Positions 21,121 through 32,165 of a stretch of DNA of 64,000 bases are shown here, one piece after another; position 1 is the first letter of the stretch; every line of letters starts with the position of its first letter. The notes under the pieces were generated by a model that saw only the letters and a program-made list of their open reading frames with translations, had not been told where the DNA came from and did no database searches. The translations under genes and the position numbers were made by a program. Origin of the DNA: Clavulina sp. PMI_390 (taxonomy: Eukaryota; Basidiomycota; Agaricomycetes; Cantharellales; Hydnaceae); the NCBI GenBank assembly GCA_015039315.1, contig WIDE01000004.1:239936-303935 (forward strand), given 5' to 3'.

Positions 21121-22951
21121 ATGGTCAGTCTCCCCATTTTCATAAGGAAACTTCCCTGGAAACCGTTGATTGACCATCTTGATCAACAGTCTGCGCAACC
21201 TAACGCCAAACCAAGCCTCACCGGGGTCAAGATCAAAGTCAGAAAAGGAGCTGCCAAAGCCCAAGCAAAGCACGAACCCCAAGGTGCTTTATCATCCGAT
21301 TCGTACCTTATAGCGCACGATTAGATACAAGGTTCTGACTTCATGCCCTCCGCTAGTCTTTAGAGACCAAGTCTACAAGTACCTCGAAACCGTCACTCCT
21401 GGCGATTTTGACGGATACACCGCCAAACTTATCACCGCTGGTTCTACCTTAGAATTCTCCAAATATGCCGATGCCCTCTTCGAAATCCTACTCGTCGGAG
21501 GCTTGCTCCAACCCGGCGGCACCTACATCGATGATGGTGCTCCTGTCAGCCCTTTCTCGATCTTCAATGCTGCTGAGCCGCCCCAGATAGCTGAGATCAA
21601 GCAATACGTCGATGTGTTTGATAAGCTAATTCGGAGGTAAGTGGGCTGTTCAGATCTATCCTAATACTTATGGCTCTGACCACGGCCTTCTCGTCGCTGA
21701 TCTGACCGCTGTGGTAACTCTAATTCAGGTACAAATATCTCCAGAAGCCTCTTGAAACGGTCACTCTTCCTAGCTTACTACAGTACATCAACCGATGGGT
21801 TCCTGCTCAGAAGGAGAAACTTGCTCTGACTATTGGTGTGATGATGACTCAGAGCATCATTACCGCTACTTGTTTATCAGCGCTTACCAAAGATCATCTC
21901 ACCAAGGATGGTGAGTAGCACGCAATCCAGAACCAGTCATTTGATTTAAATCTCACTCGATGGTTCCACAAAAGATGTTTCGGCCAATATTATCACCACA
22001 GTCTTCCGGGCGTACCTTGCTTCTCAGACCATGGATCAACTCGCCCTCAACTTGAAGAAGAGCGGTATCAAAGACCTTCTGGCATTCTTCCCTGCAAACA
22101 AGCGTAATGCGAGGACCCTCGATGCGCACTTCCGCTCCGCTGGCATGCCTCAGGTCGCCGATTGGTTTGCGAAGCGTCAGGCCGCGATCGCAAAGGAGGT
22201 AGTGTTGCGAGACCTCAAGGAGCATCTTGAAGCCGAGGACTCCAATGAGCAGGTATGGCCACCTCATCCGAACCAAATCCGCGTTTCCTGACTTCTAGAG
22301 TAACCTTCACACTTACAGATCATCGAGTTCCTCAAAGAGCAGCAGGCTGATAATGTTATCCCTGAGATCGATCTCGTCGCTGGAATATGGCAAAGCATCA
22401 CCTCTGTCATTGACTGGGATTCTGCTCGGCCAGATCAGATTGAATCCTTTACCGCAAAAGAGATTGCCGTCAGTGCTTCTGACCTCCATGCCAAGCTCGC
22501 CGATACTCACACGGATCTTCTAGAAATATGCCCCAATCCTCGAACCATTCTCTCAGGGCTCCAAAACTCAGATCGCACTCATCAACATCGTCCAAGTGTA
22601 TTGTTACGAAAATACGAAATTCATGAAAGCATTCACGCAAATCCTCAAGGTGTGTTGCAGTTCCTCATTGCTTTGATCCGTTCCCGGAAGGGGCGTGTGC
22701 CGCGGCTCGGGTTTTGTTAATGGTCGCATTTGTTTTAGGTTCTGTACAACGCTGATTGTGTCTCCGACCAAGGCATCATCTACTGGTACCAGAAGGGTTC
22801 CAAACCAGATGGCAGGCAACATTTCCTGAAGGCGGCTGAGCCCCTCGTCAAGGTTCGTTCGTAGAACAGTCCCGTGAAGTAGCCTGTTCTCACTGTGATT
22901 GTTTTCAACTAGGCTCTCCAAGAACAGGAAGACAGTGACGAGGAGGAGTAA
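21121..22951 (+). CDS. eIF5-mimic protein (bZIP/W2-domain, BZW family)
   Basis: 5MP/BZW proteins carry MIF4G-like HEAT repeats and a C-terminal W2 domain. They compete with eIF5 for eIF2 and eIF3 and so tighten start-codon selection. Proposed exons are 21121-21123 (ATG only), 21190-21283, 21357-21636, 21729-21910, 21975-22252, 22319-22468, 22524-22649, 22739-22852 and 22913-22951. These give 421 residues, the usual family length. Motifs are KPSLTGVKIKVRK (N-terminal signature), VFRDQVYKYLE, YADALFEILLVGGLLQPGGT and, in the W2 part, KYAPILEPF, IVQVYCYENTKFMKAF and IIYWYQKGSK, ending in the acidic EDSDEEE. The 22469-22523 intron is required by frame. Retaining the first intron would keep the frame and add 22 residues, so the N-terminus needs a transcript. 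Confidence 0.9.
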
Positions 22952-23752
22952 GGTCGAGCGCTACCCCGTCTTGGCACCGGCTCTTGCCTAGGTGTCCGAT
23001 TCTCCATCTTGTTGTCGTTCATCAGCTTATATTGTTTCCGTGCCATTCCCTCGGCATATGTTGTCCGTAACTCTTTCAAGTGGTGCAATTATGAAATCAC
23101 TTGATTTTCTCGTTGGTAACCCCCAGTCGCCAAGGCTTCGCGACCTGCTCCACACCGCGGCACTTATAAAATACATTATGAACTAAGTCAAGGTCTGACG
23201 ACCACACAACAAATAGCCTGCGGGGTCGTTCACATGCTCGACATGACCAAAAGGTTCCTGGGCATATTCTGCATCCCCAGGACGACGAAGAGTTATTGCA
23301 TACCCTCTGGCCCTCTGACGTGGGCTACCAGTTTCAACCCTATTTTTCCGACCTTCCCCCCTCGGCACAATAATACTCGCGCAGAACAACGCATGAGATA
23401 GCCAGCTATTGGATCAATACAGCTATACAGACAGTACATTCATGGAGAGCTACAGTAACTAGCTGTAGACGAACTGGTCGCTGAGAGATGAAGAAGTGAC
23501 AATATCAAAGGAGTCATTGATATGAGACGGTAAAACCCAAAAAGCGGGGAATACTGCGCAGAAAGTGGCAGGACAGTGCCTTGACCTAATTTGGAGAAAC
23601 AACATGATGGAAATTGATGGGAGAAGGAGAATACAGTGATTGTGATGCGGAGCGGGGGGTCACATTGGACCAGGGATAGTGCGCAGTCTTGGAATGTTAA
23701 TGCATTCGAAGCAGATGTCGGTGTATCGTGCTCCGCGTGGGGGGTCCCGCCG
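22952..23752. other. Intergenic stretch between convergent genes
   Basis: This is the 3' side of the eIF5-mimic gene (+) and of the Zn2Cys6 factor (-). No convincing exon or RNA gene. Confidence 0.45.
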
Positions 23753-26700
23753 TTACCACGCCTGGAATGCAGGGGTGTCACCTGGCCACAGGCTGGAGAT
23801 GCCCATGGGCAAGAAGATGCCATCGGATCCGTTGACTGGGAGACTGAGATCCGCGAGGCTCTAGAATTTGAGACAGGATATGTTGTTGCGTCAGCAATTA
23901 CAGTCCAAGCATTTCGTCATTGAGCAATCCATATGTATTATTTTAAGAATATGAAGGTGCGGGGGGTGTAAAGGAACCAGTCGACCGGGATGGTAACACC
24001 CCCGTAACATAAGCGAACCCATATAAGAGCAGGCATTGCGTTTGTGTTTACAACACTGGCGGTACGAGCAATGATTGCCAGCCGCCGCCGTTGGGGGGAA
24101 GATACGAGTGTGGAGAACAGGATAGCCAGTCAGGAAGACTTACAGCTTCTTGTAGCCAGGCCGGTATGTTTGCTGGGGAGAACATCATATCTGAGGGCCA
24201 AGAGAAATCCAGATCTTGCAATGTAATTGGTGGTAATTGTTGAGTGCCGTCAAATTCAAGCATGTGATGAGGGTTTTCCTGGGGGATCTCGGCCGGTGGA
24301 GGGACGGGTGTCTGGGTACCCGTTGTCACTGCTCCCACTTTTCGGCGGAGGTTAACAATCATGAGTCGTAACGTCAGCGCGTACCTGAATCAATAGTTTG
24401 CGGCCGTGCAAAATAGGACAAGGTTCAGCAAGAAGCCTTTTATTGCATGCGACGTCGCAGCCAATCTGGAGTGTCAAATGCTCACCGATCAGCCGCGGCA
24501 TCAGAGAAAAGTTGTGCAAGTTGTTCGACTTGGGCAATGATGGCCATGAAGTCGACCTCCCGGCGAAACAAGCTTGCAACCTTGAGGAGAAAGAGCCCAG
24601 CGAATGCGGCGGTCACTAGGCTATCATGGACCGCATACCGAAGAGCAGTGCTGAGAAGTGGGCGCGGAATACATAGATGTAATGATTAGTCCAGCAACGG
24701 CCGCCACCACCAATAACTGGGTTACGTACCGGAATGCTGGAGAGCTCAGGAACGTGTTGAGGACATCTGTTGCCGCCTCCTTGGCTTGAAATGCAAGTTC
24801 CCGCTGCTCGAACGTCAACTTATCCCAGGACGCGCCCCGCAAGACAGTGCAAATTAACCAAAGCTTCCCATAGTGGAGATCTGCGACCAGTATCTTCCGC
24901 ATGAGCGCGTCAGGCTCCATCGTTTGGCCTATGTCGCAAAAATAGTATATCAGGTATCTTTCAATTTACGCGAATTCAGTTATTAATACGCACTGTGCAA
25001 GTCATCCCACTCCTGCCACCATTTGTCCAACGCAAGATTCGCCCTCCGAACAAAAGCGAGTGTATTACTATTCACATGCCCTCCTTGGCCACTTAATGAC
25101 ACCATCAGGCTTTCGTAGAGTTGAGCTGATGGGGATCGACGGCACGCCAAGTGCAAGTAACCGCGGTAGAGCGAAAAGACCCGCGCGCAAAGTGGAAAGA
25201 AAATGCCGCCGCGTCAGTATCAATATTGCACCGGTATCGAAGAGAACAGTGTGGGCAGCAAAGAAGCACCTGGAACTCACTTTTTTGAGCAATTAGCTCG
25301 ACTTGAGCTACCAGCCGGAGGTCTGTCGGGCATGTCATCGGGTGCTTGAGAAGCAGCCGACAATGCGCGATCGTAGCATCATCACGAAGAACCATAGGTC
25401 GACCGGTCCCAAGGCTCATTCTAGCGTAAAGGGAAGAACGTTAGTGAAGAATTGTTGGGAATGTGCACACGCTACGCCTCCATCTCGGAGCAATCCGCTC
25501 GCGAGCTCGGGCGCAATATTAAGGACTCACTGGTGATCAAACCAATACAGACACAGCCAAATTCTCGCGGATACAACTGATGCAAATCGCGAGATAGATC
25601 AAAAGTGATGGGCAGTAATCAGATATCAGCCTCGATGCTCGAACTCTAGATAGCAGACTTTATACTCACCGAGATCGCGCTCCTCTTCTTCACTACGCTT
25701 TCGTCCACTAGCATTTGACTCGGGGGTGCCGGAGTTATGTGCAACGGACGAGGTGCTAGGGATGGACTCGGCAAGCTTCTCCAAAGCCCGGTGAAGACTG
25801 AGATCGAGTGCCATGCGCATGGCGTGGCCGCTCGGCAACCATCCGTTCGTACTCCACGCCGCGAGTAGAAGCATAGCTAGATGCCCAGAGACAGGTGCAT
25901 GGAAATGGAGTGGTCAATAGTCAGTGAACCTCGGATATTTTGGCAGAGCAAACGCCCATATAGTGGAACGAATTGACGGCGCATCCACGTCGTGCTCGCA
26001 TGAAGGGAGAATAAATGATAGTTCGTCGGTTGAATTACGCGTAGACGCGGTAAAATCGAGAGGGCATCCAAGGACGCCGAGCAAGGACGGAGACCAAGAT
26101 GCGATGACAGGGGGATAATAATCTCATAGAAGCAACGCTCACCTTGAACTGCTTCCTTCCGAACTACAGGACCAAATAACGTGCTTCTCGCGATTCCCTG
26201 TGCCTCTTCCAAACATCGATGAAATGTCTCACTGGGGAGACCGCTACCTGCACGGATTTTTGAAGCTACGGCAAGGATAGAGTCGAAGCAGAAGGGTGTC
26301 CGGGACTTGAGCGAGTCGAATGTGTCGAATGAGGTGGGGTCAAAGCAGGGGATGAAAATATGGCAACCTGAAAAGAATCTGGGGAGTCGAACATTGGAGG
26401 GAACATTTCCATCATGGGGTAAGTGGGGTGAGGAGGTCATGAGTCACCAAACGCCGCCCATGACAGCACGATGTGATAGTGGGGTGATTGAATGACGAGC
26501 GAAAAAGGAGAAATCGGGTTCATCGCAACGATCAGGGAAAGAGAGAGAAAATCCAACAGCCACGTACATCTTATACAGTTCTCGTGCTTCGGTCTCCGAG
26601 ACCAACCCCTGGAATTGTAAGAGCAAGCACCACGTCGGTCTATTTGAATATGTTTCAAGGCACGAAATTGGACCAGAAGCAAACCTTGTCGATCACATTG

Positions 26701-28187
26701 GGGAACGCATTAACAGGAATGGGTTCGACGCGCTTCATATTGATTTGTGGCCTATGAATCGCGCGTGTGCGTGTTTTAGGCGAGAATGTGCTGCGGACGG
26801 AATAACTCGATAGACTAACCGTGACTGGGTAAATGTTGACGCTGCTGCTGCTTCTGCCGCGGCGTTGGCAAGCCCTGACAACATGCACACGTCAATATTA
26901 GCCACAAAATTTTGACCTTGATGCAGATCACATACCTTGCAGAGCTTCAATAGGTGCATTCAGGGAAGCTCGAGGAAGAGTGTCCTCTGATTCATCATCT
27001 GATGATGGGGCCGTGCTAGGCACGATGCCATAGGTGGCAAATTTGTGCGGCTGATAGTGAGCAACGAAGCGCAAATGAGAAGCGGGCAAAGGATGGTGAA
27101 TATTCAACCTAAAATGAATCAAGTTGGTTGGACTGACCGGTGGCGCAAATCCAGGAAGCGGTGGAAAGCTGCGTCTCGCTGGCGGGGCTGACTGAGGCTG
27201 GCTGTGGTGATGATGGTGCTGTCGTACGGGTGCTGTCGCTCCTCGGAGACCCGTCGTGTGGGTTGGGGGAGAATAGAAGTGTTGGCCGTTGATGGGGGAG
27301 GTGGATGGGCCGTGTTGATTGGAAATCATCATATTTGGTGACAATATTGGTTGAAGCTGCGAGTCCACGGGGAGTGAGTTTGCATGGCTGCTGCCATTGT
27401 GGGAGGATGGGAACAAGCTTGAGGTGCTACTGGACGGGGCTGATGGATTTGAAGAGCTGGATGGGCCACCAGTCTGTATAACATGAAGTATACGTTCCAG
27501 GGTGGACTGCATTCCTATCATTTGGCCTTGCATGCCAACGAACTGGCCCTCCAGTTGTGATACGCGGCTAGAGACCGAGAGCAGGCTTTATACAAAGGCA
27601 TGGGACTAACAGCAAGAAAACTGCGTACTCTGAGGATGCGCCAGCGCCTCCTGAGGTGGCTTTTTTCTCGGGTTTCTCGAATATGCATTTGACCCCTGCG
27701 AGTTGGCATCGCTTGCATGGAGCCTATAGGATGATGATGACCATCAGCGAGAGCAAGATGGACCAAAGGGAGAGTCCTGTCACATACATCACCCTCAAAC
27801 TCGCATCGGTTCTTTCCTCGACGGCCTAATGGAAAAGACGTGTTGAGCGGGCCATTACTCAGGTGGTGCCAACAGTGAGCAAAAATGGCGGGGTAGAAAG
27901 TGGCGTACAATTAGTACAGGCTCGGGAACCACCTATAGACATAGATAAATTGGTAAATTGACGAAGGTAGGGGCGGTAATGGAGAGAAAGAAGAGAGGAA
28001 ACGAACGTTTTGGACCGTTGTAACTGGACGCTTGAGCCGGCCCGCTGGACCCCTCCATGGGCTGTGGACCGTCTCCGGGGTGGTGAGAACTTGAATGGTA
28101 AGAAGCGCGATCATTCGATGGAGCAGATGACATCCGCTTGCGCTTTTGAGGTGGGCCCTCGCTGCTCGATGACGGGGACGCTGACAT
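23753..28187 (-). CDS. Zn2Cys6 transcription factor with fungal_trans domain
   Basis: This is a nuclear DNA-binding regulator of the GAL4 type. The start at 28187 is MSASPSSSSEG, with a basic QKRKR soon after. Joining exon 1 to the small exon (about 27944-27909) and the next two gives RACTNCRRGKNRCEFEGD and then APCKRCQLAGVKCIFEKP. That is a Cys-X2-Cys-X6-Cys-X7-Cys-X2-Cys-X6-Cys cluster at residues 66-94. A Ser/His/Pro-rich linker follows (HHHHH near 27200), then the regulatory domain: GLVSETEARELYKMFFSGCH, FIPCFDPTSFDTFDSLKSR, SILAVASKIRAG, LLLAAWSTNGWLPSGHAMRM, ALDLSLHRALEKL, ARIWLCLYWFDHQMSLGTGR. The C-terminus ends SLWPGDTPAFQAW. The gene has more than a dozen exons. The target pathway is unknown, and neighbours give no hint of one. 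Confidence 0.88.
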
Positions 28188-28801
28188 TGCGGGGGAGCGC
28201 TCGTGCGGGGGTGCGGGAGGGCAGAAACTAGGGCTCAGTGTTGGTCAGAATAAACAGCTGGGAGACCGCAACTCTGCTTGGAACTTGATCGATTCATAAG
28301 ATATGAATTAGCGGAGATGCCACTAGCATATTCAGTGGAGTAGGGTGTGTGTGTGGCACCTTGGTAGCACTTGGCCGATATTTATCCCACCTGGGAGTGT
28401 TGCGAACCCGCCCCAGAGCGCAACTCACTTATACAAACGAAGGCGAGCAAATCCACGAAATGGTGTGAACGGCCTAGACCTCGGCAAAGTCGTCTGGCGG
28501 GCAGCTGGTTCGGTTCGAGTCGTCGATCGCCGGCGCTAAGCCCCCCTTTGCCAAGTTTGTTGTGACGTCTTGGGCCAATCAACTGGCGAGCAGCAGCAGT
28601 GACAGCCAATACATCTACTAACAGTCTTTTTAACACATCTATAGCTATTCTCTCACGCGGAGACTTGCGATACATCTTGGCCATAACCATCGCATTCATT
28701 TGTTACATACACTCGAACAATCTGCCATCGCGGGCCCTTCGATCCTGAAACATTCTGAGACGCATCCCAGACCCGCATTTTCACTCTCTCTCTACTCCAC
28801 C
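28188..28801. promoter_or_regulatory. Divergent promoter, Zn2Cys6 factor / MedA-like gene
   Basis: This is 614 bp between divergent start codons of two putative regulators. No TATA box or strong repeated operator is visible. Confidence 0.4.
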
Positions 28802-31505
28802 ATGCCTACGATTAACCCTTTATCCAACAAGCTAGCACGAATTCATGCCAAGGACATCGACATACGTCGTACTCAATCGCCTTCACACTCTGCTACTTCT
28901 GCTTCCTTGTCCTCTTCCCGCGACGCGGAGATCAACAACCCATACGTTATGTCTTCTCGCAACTGCCTGAAAGTAGATCACTGGGAGCCAAAGATTGTTT
29001 CTGGAGCTGCGTCCGAGCTCTTAACTGTCCATCTGACGCCCACCAACGACCCGATCCAGTTGCAACTATATGCCAATAACACGTATCTCCCCACCTCCGC
29101 CCGGCACACCACCAAGACCCGTCACATTCAACTGAATACCGTGGTCCCCTCTGACCTGTTCCAAGGCTCGCAGCTGACTCTAGAGATCCATGGCTTTCGT
29201 GACGGTGTCTTGGTTGACTCCTGCTCAGTGGGAGCTATAACGGTATCTGGATCAGGTGCGTAGGTCGTGTTCCATTACGGCTGTATAATGCAATAACACC
29301 ATTTATGTAGAATGTGTGCCCCCTAGCCCCGTCAAGCACAAAAAGCGTCTCAGATCGGACTCATCAAGCAACCGGCCCTCCCGTGGCGAAGAAGAGTCGA
29401 CATCCTCCGCAGCCTGGGTGAGACTTGACGAAGCCAGGCCAGCACCAGTGGTAAAGAAGCTCAAGCAAGATCATTCAACTGTGCTTCAACTGCAGATTGA
29501 AGGGGATGTGGAGGCATTGAGCGATGAATCTAAATGGTAAGCCAGGAAGGTATTCTTCAATACGGCTTCCTGCTAGCACTCACCCGAATTGACCTCAAAA
29601 GGCTTCCATTTGAGCGAGACATTGGACGACGGCTTGTTCGATTTTCTCGTACGCAGGTCGACGACGTGATTACAGTCTCCTTCAAACCGGTTGCTTCCTC
29701 TATGCCTCCCTCAGGGATCGCCGATCTGGGACGAGCAGGCTGCGTGATCAGCTGCCTGCTTTGCCCAGGACAGAACCAGCCTGTTATCACCTCAGTCGAT
29801 TTTGTTAACCTTGTAGCTTTGCTTGTTCATCCCGGTATCCAAAAACTTTCCGTGGACGAGCGCAATCGCGTGCGACGAAGTCTCGAGGTGCTTCGCCCAA
29901 CCACGATCAAGAAGAATGACGTCAAGAGTGCTAAGACCTTCAACTTTCTGGTCGATCTTCCGAATCCTAAACCTGTCAACATATCAAAGGACATCAAGAT
30001 TTTCCCTTGGGCTTTGTTGAGCGATGGATTGTCCAAGATTCTTTCCAAATATGTGAGTTGTGCTTTAGATGCCATGACAATAGCCCTGACATATCTGGTA
30101 GGCTTACAACCGGGCCAACGACACCATCTTTGAGCACGCCATGGTAGACAGACGCACTTCCGCCTTGCGGAAACGAGATTCACTTCCCGTCAGAGGCGGT
30201 TCTCGTCCGGCAAAATCTTCCAACTTTGAAGGTATTGCTGCTGCGTCGGAAGACCTCATACGTGCCCAGCGAAGATCCCGTACAAAGTCGACTCGCACAA
30301 CATCTTCTTCATCCTCCTCTACTTCTGCTGAAAATTCTAGCATTCTTTCTCGGTCCCCGCCTTCCCTGGCGCAGAGACGCCCTCAGTTACCACCCTTGAA
30401 GCTTTCGCTACCGTCTCATCGTCGAGACACTGGACAGTCAAGTCTCCGATATGAGGATGATGACTACGACGACGAGGCAAGCATTGGTATCCAGGATCAC
30501 GCTCACTCCCGCTTCGTTGGCGACACTACATCTTCACCTTTGTCACCATCACCATCCATGTATGGCCCCACACCGACGTCGACAGAGTTCTCGATTGCGA
30601 GCGGAGGCTCCATGTTTTGGTCACCAACTGACGAGGAACACTCCTTCTTGAGCGCCACGACAGAAGTCGACGCCGGCTTTGGACATCTTTCTGCGCTGCC
30701 TTCATTTCAGTCGATCAAAGGACAGGACACTGGTGATGAACGCCTTCATGCTTTAGCTTGGGATAGAGGCAGCGATGGAGACGAAGCACCTGTGAAAATA
30801 GAAGCGGAGGATGAGGGCGATCGGGGATCGGTGTTTGAGACTCGGCCCGCACCTCTGGCCCTGCGTGAGCGAGATCAGGTATCATGCAGAAAGGAGATCA
30901 ATCACCCTAGCTGGTGCTACCACTGCGCCTTACGCTCTAGGAGCCAATTGCCTGCTTCAGAGTCAGGAGCACCGGTCATCGATCAGGGAGGTTCTAGAGG
31001 TAGCGCAGAGGCACGAGATGCCACCAGTCAAAGGGATAACAACAACGACACATTCAATCTTGCCTACACCTATGGACCCCACACAGCTCTCGTTGAGTCA
31101 TGCTCGACGCTCTCTGATATCCTAGGAGAACAAGGCTTGGAGACACTCCGACGGTTGAACGCGGAACCATCAACACACATCGAGGAATCGTATGTACGCA
31201 CGCAAATCTTAACGCCGGTGGTAGACCAGTCAGCGATGGATCTCGACCCTCTCGAGCCTCCTATTGCCGTCCTGGGGATCGAAGAAGAAGGATTGGAGTC
31301 GCCGATCATGTCGAAAGTCGACGAGCTGCTGGAATCATGTTCCTCGTCTGGGCCCAGTCGTGATCCTTCATGGTCTCCTGAACAACAATCACAGGTCCTC
31401 GTTTTACCGTTCACGTCAGCTCGCCATAGCCTTCGAGCCTCATCGCCCTCCGCCTGGCGCTCCAATTCTCAAGACACTTCCCCTATAGGCCTGGAATCCC
31501 TGTGA
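28802..31505 (+). CDS. Putative developmental regulator, resembling MedA/DUF7082 proteins
   Basis: Exons 28802-29255, 29311-29536, 29602-30052 and 30102-31505 sum to 844 residues with all junctions in frame. The start ATG has an A at -3 (caccATG) and gives MPTINPLSNKLARIHAKD. An ordered N-terminal beta-rich region (LKVDHWEPKIVSGAA, LTVHLTPTNDPIQLQLYAN) precedes a basic linker. The central region (LPFERDIGRRLVRFSRTQ, VDDVITVSFKP, RVRRSLEVLRPTTI, FNFLVDLPNPKP, IKIFPWALLSDGLSKILSKY) has the layout I associate with fungal Medusa-type regulators of sporulation. The C-terminal half is Ser/Asp-rich and disordered. The Medusa/DUF7082 link is from memory of motif style and needs a profile search. Otherwise treat it as a large fungal nuclear protein of unknown function. 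Confidence 0.55.
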
Positions 31506-32165
31506 ACTTCGTTCGCAGTCATCCCGAGGATACCCATCTCCTAGTACTAGGATAAGGTTGATTTGAGGGTAAGTGCTGCCAACGATGCAGTTCGTGCCAG
31601 TAAATTGACTCTGATTTATTTGCCCGTTAAGGAATCAGATCTTGCGTGAAGGTTTGTTCTGTTGGATTAGTGCTGAGTGCTCAGATCTTGTCCACGGTCG
31701 GATAGCCTTATCTCAGCCCCCCGAATTTCCCAAAGGTGTCGATTATTCTTCCAACAGCTATTATCACTCGTCCCTCCTTCATGTACAAGCTAGCCTACAT
31801 TATCATCAGATAGAGCGCCGTGGTGCAAATTGTGTGGCCGGCGCTTATGTGACGCCATGTGTGTTGCTTACTTCCACTTCATGCCCGGCCCAATATCAGC
31901 TCTCACGACACTGTATTCAATCATGCCTATCGAAACAACGAAGAATCAAGCTTGTTATGTCTTTCATCTACCAGCATCGAGGCCCAAATTAGCGCGCATT
32001 CAATTGCACGTTTGAACCTGTGCACACTGACTAAACAGCAGCGTCAATCTTACATCGTAGTGCCACCCGCCGTCTGACTCTCCGTACAACAAATTCCAGG
32101 AAAACCACAACAATCTTCCAAATCTGAACTAAACTACTGCACTCCCGACCGGGAAAACTCGAATC
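31506..32165. other. Intergenic stretch
   Basis: This holds the 3' region of the MedA-like gene and the promoter of the WD40 gene. Open frames in it have no protein-like features. Confidence 0.4.

Noticed and set aside
28500..28530. B-box-like string ggttcgagtcg
   Set aside because: No A-box or cloverleaf arms upstream; most likely chance.
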